NCBI RefSeq assembly: GCF_002288925.2
Contig: NW_022098037.1
Span: 245,247-309,246 of the forward strand
DNA length: 64,000 nucleotides
Source: Delphinapterus leucas
Lineage: Eukaryota > Chordata > Mammalia > Artiodactyla > Monodontidae
Reading direction: 5' to 3'
Of this stretch, positions 13,555 through 22,493 are shown piece by piece. Under the pieces are notes generated by a model. That model saw only the letters and a list, made by a program, of their open reading frames with translations, ran no database searches and was not told the DNA's origin. The position numbers and the translations under genes were made by a program. Numbering within the stretch: position 1 is the first letter of the stretch; each line of letters starts with the position of its first letter.

Positions 13555-14533
13555 TGGGTTAACATAGCATTAGAGCCCTGGCATCTAGTAATGGTAATAA
13601 TAATGATGATGGTGATGTTGTCATTTAATATGCTTGAAAACCCCATGAGGTTAGATGCTACTATTTCCAGGCTACAGTGAGGGTGCTGAGGCTCAGAGAG
13701 CCCAAGGCTACGTGGTTTTGGGGTGGTAGGGTCACTGGGTCTGGAACCTAGGCCTGACTAAGGCTACCACTAGCCTTATAAAGTCTTTGTACAGAGAAAA
13801 GGCATCTCTTTCTTGGGGCACACCCAGCCCCATGCCAGGGTCCAGGGCTTGATGAGCAGAAGGCAGGCCAGATTTCAGTTCCTCTTGTCCCCTGGGCCGG
13901 AAGCCCTTGTACAGGTCTCACCCTTTGCGGTGGCCCACTCTGCAGCCCAAGCACTGAGTCATTATACTGGGCTTCCCAAGGGGCTGGGGTGGCTAGAGGT
14001 AATACCACCAAGGAAGGAAGAGGTGGGCACATAAAGTGATTCTGAGAGCTGGGATTGCAAACCTCACCTACTCCACGGTTGGGCATGCGAGGATTCAGGT
14101 CCATGAGTTCTGGGTTCCAGTGGGTGGGCTTCCAGTGGTCCTGCATCCACAAGGGGGCCTTGATTCAGCCCACTTCTGCTAAGTGGCCTCAGAACAGCTC
14201 CGTCTCCAGTTCTCAGTAAGCAAGAAATCCAATTTGCTGGGATCACATACCTATCCTATCGCCAATACCCAACCCCCAACCCCCAATCAAAGAGACTGAG
14301 AAAAGCATCTTTGACTATTTTGACGATGAATGTAAGTGTGCCTCTCCTCACAATTAAAGCTGAATGTTCCAAATTGCAGCTTTCGTGGTGGGGAAAGAAA
14401 AGGCCTCTGACAGTGTAAATATTTAATCACCATTAAGAATGTCCAATAAAGGAGGGGAGTCTGGTTTCAGATTGGCTGGTTCAGACGATTAAAGCACAGA
14501 AGTCATAGCAGGGTAAAAATAAAGTACCCTCTA
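13555..14533. other. Intergenic DNA with a MIR fragment
   Basis: 13590-13760 carries a MIR-like segment ('cccatgaggttagatgctac', then 'gaggctcagagagcccaagg'). The remaining 770 bases show nothing I recognise. Confidence 0.5.
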
Positions 14534-14547
14534 AAAAGTACCGGCCT

Positions 14548-14750
14548 GGGCTTGCCTGGTGGCGCAGTGGTTGAGAGTCCGCCTGCCGATGCAGGGGACA
14601 CGGATTCACGCCCTGGTCCGGGAAGATCCCACATGCCGCGGAGTGGCTGGGCCCGTGAGCCATGGCCGCTGAGCCTGCGCGTCCGGAGCCTGTGCTCCGC
14701 AACGGGAGAGGCCACAACAGTGAGAGGCCCGCGTACTGCAAAAAAAAAAA
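14548..14750 (+). mobile_element. CHR-class tRNA-derived SINE
   Basis: Full-length copy, with GGCTTGCCTGG in place of the usual GGCTTCCCTGG, and an A-rich tail of about 15 bases. The target-site duplication AAAAGTACCGGCCT lies at 14534-14547 and 14751-14764. The B-box region reads GATTCACGCCC, so it has decayed relative to the copy at 8865. Confidence 0.92.
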
Positions 14751-14764
14751 AAAAGTACCGGCCT

Positions 14765-17700
14765 TAGAACTCAAGATGGTTTCTATTTCTACTCCATAGA
14801 ACACTGTGTGGGTCACCTGTCCTTGAGCCATGAAGGAACCAAGAATATCTGATTTATCTTTAAATATTAGTGGGGGTGGGGTGGGGTGAGGTCTGGAGAT
14901 GAGGAAGGATGGCAGTCTCTTAATAATCCTGTTTTGCGAATCATGAATAAAAATGGAATTTCTAGACTGTATGGAAGGGACTGCTGAAGTTCAGACTTAA
15001 GGAGAAATGTCTAAAAAGGAAAAAGCAGTATGTTCAGTTTCGTGTCTTATTTGAAAATAGACTTCAAGTGTTCAGCAGTGTTTTAGAGATCAGAACCACC
15101 GCTGCCCCCCACCACCTCTTGAACCCTTAGCCCCCAGGAGTTCTCGGTTTACTTTTAAGGTAAAGCTTTTAGTTTTATGATTTAGCTGGAAAAAATATAT
15201 AATCCCGCTCAGTCAGGTTGCCATTTGTTTGTATTACCAGGTTGAACTAGCACAGGACAGCCTGTGCAAAAGGAAGAAAAATGGAGTTTTTCCAAATCCA
15301 GATTTGGGGGAGCCAACACTTGGAAAGAAAGACTAGGAGTTCTATTGTGCCTAGCAGTGTTTCATGCATTCTATCAGTGGACAGACAGAAAGCACAGATC
15401 TAAATAGCCTTCTAGGTCACTTCTCCATCCATGCTTGGAGGGAGGTTGGTGCATCGGTTAAGGTTCTGGCAGAAAACAGGTGACACAGGCAAATGGGTTC
15501 GTTAATGAAGGGATGGTGGCAGAGGTATGGATGGGATGAAGAGAGACCTTCAAGGGCTGGCAACAGGGGAGGTGTTGGTTCCCACAGGCCTGAGGAGTAG
15601 AGTGAGGGATGGTGATAACCCAGAGAAGGCTGGGACTGTAGCTGTGGCTGTAGGATAGGGCTGCCCAGAGGATCTGTGGCCTTCGAGAGGGACACAGCCA
15701 AGGCCAATGGACAGATCACTGGGAGAATAAATATCTGGATGTTACCCTAGCCACCCACCCCTGCGTTTCCTGCTGGGGCCTCGCATTGGCTGAACCCAAC
15801 CGGCAGCCAGAAAGCGAGGGAGACGTCCAGAAATGTCAAACTTGTGGATATAGAGCAGGATGGAGAAGAGTGGGGTCTGTAGAGATAAATGGAGAATATC
15901 CAGCACAAATGGGGAAGAAAAAACAAATAGGGAGGATTAGAGAAGGGGCAGAAGGGCGAGGTAAATGCTCAGCCTTCCACTGGATTTGCGCTTGGGATTC
16001 CGTGCATGATGCTGTTTGGATGTCCATACTCCCAACGCCTTCCCCACGGTGGATGACAAGTGGGGTTGCCCTCATCATGGGCACCACATGCTGAGCTTCC
16101 CAACAGCAACAACCCAGGCCCAGAGCTGATGCCAGTTGCTTCTTGTCCACATTGGTGGAAATATTTTCTAGGGAGCGGCAAGGCCATAAAAATGAGAAGG
16201 GGGCGCCAGCTTGGTGGCCAGCAGCAGACCACTCACAGCCAAGTCCAGCGACTTTATTGTCAGCTCAAGCATCTCCCTGTCAGAATCTCAAAGAAACAGA
16301 AATATGGGTGACTGTGATGTTATCTGTGTGTTTATCTTATCTTCTGCTATTTGTTTCAAGAATTCAAGTTCTTATTAATATGAGAGCCTGGTTTCTGGCA
16401 GCTCTTCTCTTTGAATGGGTTTATGTCAAGCTGCCAGTTATCAAAGGATTCAGGGCCTAGAATTACGCTGACGGGGAGCCTCAGAGCTGTGATGGCAGAA
16501 CAGAGACATGGGAAAAGACACTGTATTAAAGAGGGATTGGCATTTCGTGTCTAGTCCATGATGCCCTTTTGGCTCCGTATTTCAAAAGAGCAGCAAGAAA
16601 AACATGAGCAGGGATAGACCTGAACCTTGTGAAAATCAGAGACAAGCTGGTGACCAAGAGACTGCTCAGCAAGTTACAGAGGTCCCCCAAATCCAGAGTA
16701 ATAATTTACAGATGACTTTGTGCACTCCATGCAGGGTGAACTCCAGTTGGTCTGGAAAAAACACGGTGATGGCTGATGATCTAGCATATTTTGCTTTCAG
16801 CTGTTAATGGTCTCAGACTCTTAACCACTGATGGTTTTGGTGAATGTTTTGGAGAAAGGGATCAAGAGAAACTTCATGACATCGAGTATATTACATGAGA
16901 AGGGGGGTACTAGGGTGGCAGGGTGATGTCCTGGATACCACTGTCTCTTAAAAACATCTGACCTTTTACATCCTTTCCACAGGCAATAGTTCATCTATCC
17001 CTAAAGCTGAGTGAAGGCCCTTTTTTAGCTTAAAGGGAGTCATTGGATCTTGAGTAAAGAATTGTTACTTTGCACAATTGTATGTCTGCTGGTGAATGAC
17101 CATGAGGACGACATGATGTCCAAAGGACAACAGTGATGTTGGGAATGAACCCAAATTCCACCTACTGAGCCTTCATTTCTTTAACCAAAGGCACGGGCAC
17201 CATCACCGAGGTTAAGGGTGATCACCAATTGTCTGGGGCCATGTTGGGTGGGCAGGGAAGACGAGGCACCATGTTCCTTCAGCCACATCTTAACTGTGCC
17301 TTTGACTGACTTTCCATGTCGACTGAAGTGTATTCAACTCGTCTCTCAGCATCAATTCAAACTTATTAAATGGCTCTTCATCTTATCTGCTTTCAACCAT
17401 CTACTCACCAGCAGACTAGAAAGGAGCCTGGCTCATTTCTTTTTCCTGTCAGTCACAAAGGGGGCTAGAGGCTCTGATAAAGTCCTCGATGTGGAAGACC
17501 ACATAGACTTAGCAAAGCTGTGGAGAACGGAGTGGCCTGTCTTAAGTCCTAGACGGACAACACTGGAACTATTCAACCCACTGGGTGGTGTTTCCCAGAT
17601 GCCTCCCAGGGGGTTGTAGCTACATAAATAAGGTATAAAGAGAATTCCTTGGCCACCAGAACTAATATTCTTGGTGACTTTTCATCTCTGCTGGCCCAGT

Positions 17701-20110
17701 CATCCCTATAGACCACTGTCAGAATTTTTTACGTCAGAAAGTAAACTGAAGCACCAATGATAGCCATCTTATGACTGTGACCGACTGCCTGCCAACCGGT
17801 TCTTAATGTCCTGAGCCTCAGCAGGAAACCACGGAACCTATAAAGTCCTGTCCGGCAGAAATGAGTCTGGATGTGGATGGTTTGGTTAACCCAGATTGCC
17901 TTTGGTGCCTAAGGGAGTTGATATTTTCTCATTATGAAGACTTTCCCATCTAGTGAACGCTACAAATAAAAACTGCTCCGAATCAGTCTGAACTGCCTGT
18001 TTCCGTGGTAGCAGGCCTCTGTCTGGAGGATAAATCTGCACCATCGTCCTTTTTTTGGGTTTCAGCCAGTTGTGTTACAAGGAGTTCTGAATGTACGATA
18101 CGTGACACCCAACAGGATGGGCTCCATCAGTTGGAGAGGGGAGTGTTGTCACCGATGGGCTTTGCACCCTTGGCCAGACAGTGGTGTCCAAGAGAAAGGG
18201 ATCAAAAACATACGGAATCCACATGCCTAAATATTTATTTTGGTTGTTCATGTTTCCCACCGTTTTCAAATGTGAACTTGTGTCCTGAAGGTGGAGCTTT
18301 AGTACACAGGAAAATTGGAATGGGGCAAACATGTTTGCACAAAACAGGGTAGAATCAGCAAAGGACACAATAATATGCTTCCTAGTCTTCTATATTTTTC
18401 ATGCCAAAAAGTAGGCACAGATTCTGATTTCTTTCACCATAGGAGCCTGCATACAATTGAATGGGAGAGAAAAGAAGCCTGCTCTCAAGAGCGGGGCTTA
18501 TGCCCAGTAGAATGGCAAGAAGCTGTAGCCATCAAAGCCACTTATGCTTCTTGCTGGTAGTATTTTTTGAGATGTTGTTTCTTTTTCAAAACGAGGCAGC
18601 AATGAATTGAGTAGTGATCAAAATGCCGCACCACAGAGTACGTTTAATCCAAATAGCTCCCAAGATGGTCGGCTCCTGATTGTACCAACTGTACGGGACT
18701 TAGAGAAATTACTTGGTTACCAGTGAAGTAAAACTATCTCCAGAATGGAATTGAACTGTTGCTTCTCAGCACATAACAACACTGCCACAGCCGGCTCATG
18801 ACAGCAGTGAAGCTCATTGTGTTTCTTCATCATTCACAGGGAACATTGTCAAAATACTGGCACGTACATCCCCTACTATGCTGTGAAGGGTTCTATGAGC
18901 TTCTGCAGATGCTTCTGAGATTTCCGGCAGTGCAAAAATTCTTAAAACATTTCAGGTGGGTAGGGAATGGGGGGAGTAAGGCCTGATTATTCTGGAGCAG
19001 AGAGTGTCTGATTAGCCTTGCCTAAGATCTCCTGATTCACATCCACCTGGTAGCTCTAGGCCTTCCCCTTCCTCTCTCCTCACGGGTACCCCACCCGCTG
19101 TCACTGCAGCAGAAGGAGCCACCTGACACTCGTGGGAAAGCATTTGCTGCCTCCTGGCAGGCAAAGATAATGTTATCCAACTTCAAACAAGGAAATGATG
19201 AATGGAAAGATGACCGCTCTGAATTCAGAATATGAGAGCTACTGCTGGAACGATGTGAGTCTTTAACTGCACGTCTAGGGCCGAAACCCCAGTTCCTCTT
19301 CTGCTGCTTGCTTCACCTCACCCTCCTTTCCTCAAGCCTTCCAGACCTCCTTCTCCTGCCCTATCCCTCAGCACTGGGGAGAACTTGGAGCCCTGCTGTA
19401 GAAGTTTCAAACCTGCAACAGCTGCTCCTTCAGGAGCATGTGGAGGAAGCCCACGCACCCCGCCCCACCCCCAAACAGATTCTACCTAGAGCTGGGAAAC
19501 TGGGAGGGGAAGGAAGAAAGGGGTTGCGACCAATTAACCTCCCTGGGGCCTCTGGCCTGGAAATAGCCTGAGATGGGACAGAGATCCTTTCCCAGGGGTG
19601 CATAGGGTCCTGGGGGTCCCCCTGCTGCACCCCCTGGATCACCCGCTAGGCGGTAAGGGTGCTGGTGGCGCTATCAGCTGCCTCAGGACGCTGGGAGGCA
19701 TCGTGCATCCTCTGGGGCCCCTTTCTGAGAAATCATGAACCTACACCCAGGTGTGCAATGATTCAGATACTCACTGTGCTGCAGAAATTCTTGGTGGTTT
19801 GGGGGGCAACCCAACTGGCATTTGCCCCCTGGGTGAGTTGGTGAGACCTCAGAGTGTCCAAAGGAAAGAGGTGGGAAAGGAGGAGACAGAGGGAGAGCCT
19901 CTAGGGAAATAAGGGTACTTGGCTCTGAGATTAGAAGGCCGGGCTGGCGAGGTAGGTTGGAACATTTAACTTGGGGAACTTTTCTGTCTCACCTGCTAAG
20001 AATGATCTCCAGGTAGTACTGTTAAGATCACAGGTGGAACTGTGGCTGGGGGTGGTGGTGTAAGCCCTCCTGGAGCTAGATGGAATTCGAATCTCAGTTC
20101 CGTTGTTTGC
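14765..20110. other. Upstream intergenic DNA, proximal part
   Basis: No gene is supported. From about 16250 to 18900 I recognise no common interspersed repeat. A 133-codon open frame (17218-17619) and a 115-codon frame (18005-18352) occur there but have no domain, no coding-like composition and no clear splice context. An AATAAA lies near 17966 in a TACAAATAAAAACTG context. Confidence 0.55.
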
Positions 20111-20300
20111 CATCAGTAGGACCCCGGTAAGTTCTGTAACCTTTCCGTGATCATTCTCCTCTCTATTAAATGGAGGTGATAATAACAGTCACTAATTAAT
20201 AGGGTTGTTTCGGGTATTAAACGAGTCTTAATCCACGTAGTGGATTTAGAGCAGGACCCGGCAAGCAGTAAGTGCTCAATAAATGTTAGCCATGATCATT
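20110..20300 (+). mobile_element. MIR SINE fragment
   Basis: 'agttctgtaacctttccgtg' and 'agggttgtttcgggtattaa', followed by 'agtaagtgctcaataaatg', is the 3' two-thirds of a MIR. It lies just upstream of the CpG island. Confidence 0.75.
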
Positions 20301-20929
20301 CAGGTTAGATGATGAGTAGAACTTTCAAAGTGCTAGGCTTGAAAGCCTGGGACTCCGTTGCCAAGGGAGATTGGAGAACCTTTTCAAATATGGGAGCTCT
20401 GGTCCCAGGGATTGTCCAGACCAGAATCTTGGCGCCTGCCTTTCCTCCACCCCATTCCTCTGACCCGGGGAAACCCATCCCCTGTCACAGGGGCGACTTG
20501 TTCCCTTGAGCCTCCGGCTCGCCACCGTCTCCCGCGCTCCTCCCCAGGGCCTCCCTCCCGCCGCTCCACACCTGTCAGCCGCCCTCGCAGCCTTCCAGTG
20601 GCCCGAGATCCGGGCCTCAGCTGCAACCCTTCGGGGCCCTGGGTCTCAGTTCCCTGAGCCTTGCGTATCCCCTCTCCCCCCCACCCCGCCCCGCTGCTCT
20701 CGTAAACAAAACCCGAACGTTGGAACAGCCCCGCAGGCGGACAGGCGCAGGAGCCAGCTCGGTGCACTGTTAGCGCGCCCCGGGAGCCCCGGGCGAGCCA
20801 AGGGGCGATGGTGGCGGCCGCGGCGGCAGCGGCAGGCGGCTCAGCTTTGTTATGAAGAGATGAAAGAGGCCACCTACACAGTAACCCAAATTACGAGACC
20901 TCCCTCCTCCCTATCTCACCGAATCAAGA

Positions 20930-20965
20930 GGGGAGGGAGATGGGCGTGGAGGGAGGGAGGGCGGG
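20930..20965 (+). promoter_or_regulatory. G-quadruplex candidate in the promoter
   Basis: Seven runs of three or four guanines with short loops fall within 36 bases on the + strand, followed by a purine-rich tract (GGAGG/GGCGGAGG units) to about 21018. This exceeds the usual four-run G4 rule. Such tracts are common in TATA-less CpG promoters, often near the start site. Confidence 0.6.
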
Positions 20966-21030
20966 CGGCTAGGAGGCGGAGGGCGGAGGGCGGAGGAGGA
21001 AGAGGATGAGGAAGGGGGCTAGTTGCATCC

Positions 21031-21055
21031 CACTTTCACAATGGGAAAGTGAAAC
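21031..21055 (+). promoter_or_regulatory. Palindrome with an ISRE/PRDM1-like core in the proximal promoter
   Basis: CACTTTC (21031-21037) and GAAAGTG (21045-21051) form perfect 7-base inverted arms around a 7-base spacer. The right arm continues into GAAAGTGAAAC, which matches the GAAANNGAAA interferon-stimulated response element core bound by IRF factors and resembles the PRDM1/Blimp-1 site. It lies about 380 bases upstream of the ATG. Plexin C1 is expressed in myeloid and lymphoid cells, so an IRF/PRDM1 input is plausible but inferred. Confidence 0.45.
21041..21052 (+). promoter_or_regulatory. Minimal upstream ORF (M-G-K-stop)
   Basis: ATG with A at -3 and G at +4, a near-optimal start context, followed by two codons and TGA. 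It sits inside the IRF-like palindrome. It matters only if transcription starts upstream of 21041. Confidence 0.35.
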
Positions 21056-21310
21056 GCACAAGCGCACCGAACCTCTCCAGCCCTCCCCGCTTTCCTCGCT
21101 CCCCTCCGCCCGTCCCCTCCCTTCCCCTCCGCGCCTCCCCTCGAGCGCCAGCGCTGCACAGAGAGGAACTCTCCGGAGAAGGAGGGCGAGGAGGAAGCGG
21201 CACCGGAGCGCGCAGGGCTTGCCGCCGCCGCCGCCGCTGCTGCACAGGCTGCCGGAACGAGCCCGCCGCGCGCCGCCCTCCCCGCTCTCCTTCCCGGGCG
21301 AGCTGCTGGG

Positions 21311-21385
21311 ATGGGGCGGCCGCAGGAGCCCGAGCGCGCGCAGGAGCCGCCGCCGCCGCCCGCGTCTCAGTCGCCGCGCGCCTGA
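21311..21385 (+). promoter_or_regulatory. Upstream ORF, 24 codons plus stop, in the PLXNC1 leader
   Basis: An ATG with G at -3 and G at +4 opens a 24-codon frame (start MGRPQEPERAQE) ending in TGA 49 bases before the PLXNC1 ATG, in a different frame. Its start context is better than that of the main ATG, which has C at -3. If transcribed, it could lower or regulate translation of the receptor. The ORF is visible directly; its use is inferred. Confidence 0.55.
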
Positions 21386-21434
21386 GCCGCCGTCGCCGCC
21401 GCGCGCCCTGCCCGGGGGCGGCCCCCCCAACCCC

Positions 21435-22493
21435 ATGGAGGTCTCCCGGAGGAAGGCACCGCCGCGCCCCCAGCGCCCCGCCGCGCCTCTGCCCTTGCTT
21501 GCCTATCTGCTGGCGTTCGCGGCGCCCGGCCGGGGCGCGGACGAGCCCGTGTGGCGGTCGGAGCAAGCCATCGGAGCCATCGCCGTGAGCCGGGAGGACG
21601 GCGTGTTCGTGGCGAGCGGCAGCTGCCTGGACCAGCTGGACTACAGCCTGGAGCACAGGCTCTCGCGCCTATACCGGGACCAAGCGGGCAACTGCACGGA
21701 GCCCATCTCGCTGACGCCCCCCGCGCGGCCCCGGCCGGGGAGCAGCTTCAGCAAGCTGCTGCTGCCCTACCGCGAGGGGGCGGCCGGCCTCGGGGGGCTG
21801 CTGCTCACCGGCTGGACCTTCGACCGGGGCGCCTGCGAGGTGCGACCCCTGGGTAATCTGAGCCGCAGCTCCCTGCGCAACGGCACCGAGGTGGTGTCGT
21901 GTCACCCGCAGGGCTCGACGGCCGGCGTGGTGTACCTCGCGGGCGACACGAACAGCTGGTACCTGGCGGTGGCCGCCACCTACGTGCTGCCCGAGCCCGA
22001 GACGGCAAGCCGCTGCAACCCTGCGGCGTCCGACCGCGAAACGGCCATCGCGCTCAAGGACACGGAGGGGCGCAGCCTGGCCACGAAGGAGACGGGACGC
22101 CTCAAGCTGCGCGAGGGCGGGGGTAGCCTGCACTTCGTGGACGCCTTTCTCTGGAACGGCAGCGTCTACTTCCCCTACTACCCCTACAACTACACGAGCG
22201 GCGCCGCCACCGGCTGGCCCAGTATGGCGCGCATCGCGAAGAGCTCCGAGGTCCTGTTCCAGGGCCAGGCAGCCCTCGACTGCGGCCACGGCCACCCCGA
22301 CGGCCGCCGCCTGCTGCTCTCCTCCAGCCTGGTGGAGGCCCTGGACGTTTGGGCGGGCGTGTTCAGCGCGGCCACCGGAGGGGACCAGGAGAGGCGCTCC
22401 CCTGCCACCACGGCACTCTGCCTCTTCAGGATGAGGGAGATACAGGCGCGCACCAAGACCTGCAGCTGGGACTTCGAGGCTGAGAACCACTGC
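21435..22493 (+). CDS. PLXNC1: PLXNC1 coding exon 1: signal peptide and most of the Sema domain
   Basis: Plexin C1 is a single-pass cell-surface receptor for semaphorin 7A, and is also known as a receptor for poxvirus and herpesvirus semaphorins. It acts in immune-cell adhesion and migration and in axon guidance. This exon gives 353 codons. Residues 1-34 are a basic N-terminus followed by a hydrophobic, Leu/Ala-rich core and fit a signal peptide. From about residue 35 the sequence reads as the plexin C1 Sema domain (for example SGSCLDQLDYSLEH at 61-74, and YFPYYPYNYTSG in the 240s-250s). Cysteines lie at 64, 87, 134, 156, 194, 283, 329, 343 and 353. N-glycosylation sequons are at N86, N141, N149, N241 and N252. 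The ATG was chosen because it starts the conserved plexin C1 N-terminus directly before the signal peptide, although the frame stays open upstream to 21006. The exon ends at a GTAAGT donor in phase 0. Family identity is by recognition; ligand and role are family knowledge. Confidence 0.96.

Larger units (their letters stand above)
21006..21434 (+). other. PLXNC1: Probable PLXNC1 5' leader (transcription start not mapped)
   Basis: This stretch lies directly upstream of the signal-peptide ATG and stays open in the same frame for 143 codons back to an ATG at 21006. The would-be protein is rich in Pro, Arg and Ser, as expected from GC-rich non-coding DNA, and has no recognisable domain. Translation from 21006 would also bury the signal peptide. 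I therefore treat it as leader, not coding. It contains two short upstream ORFs, listed separately. The transcription start cannot be placed from sequence alone and may lie inside or upstream of this interval. Confidence 0.6.

Noticed and set aside
13748..14152. 134-codon antisense frame
   Set aside because: Overlaps a MIR-like edge, has low-complexity Pro-rich translation and no recognised family.
17218..17619. 133-codon frame as a possible gene
   Set aside because: No domain, no conserved motif, no clear splice sites; kept only as part of the unexplained block.
20506..21009. 167-codon + strand frame upstream of PLXNC1
   Set aside because: It lies in the CpG island, has Pro/Arg/Gly-rich low-complexity translation and no domain; long frames are expected by chance in stop-poor GC-rich DNA.
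21036..21656. 206-codon antisense frame over the leader and exon 1
   Set aside because: Same cause: GC-rich antisense shadow with low-complexity translation.
21669..22490. 273-codon antisense frame over exon 1
   Set aside because: Shadow of the real exon in GC-rich sequence; its Arg/Ala/Gly-rich translation has no domain.
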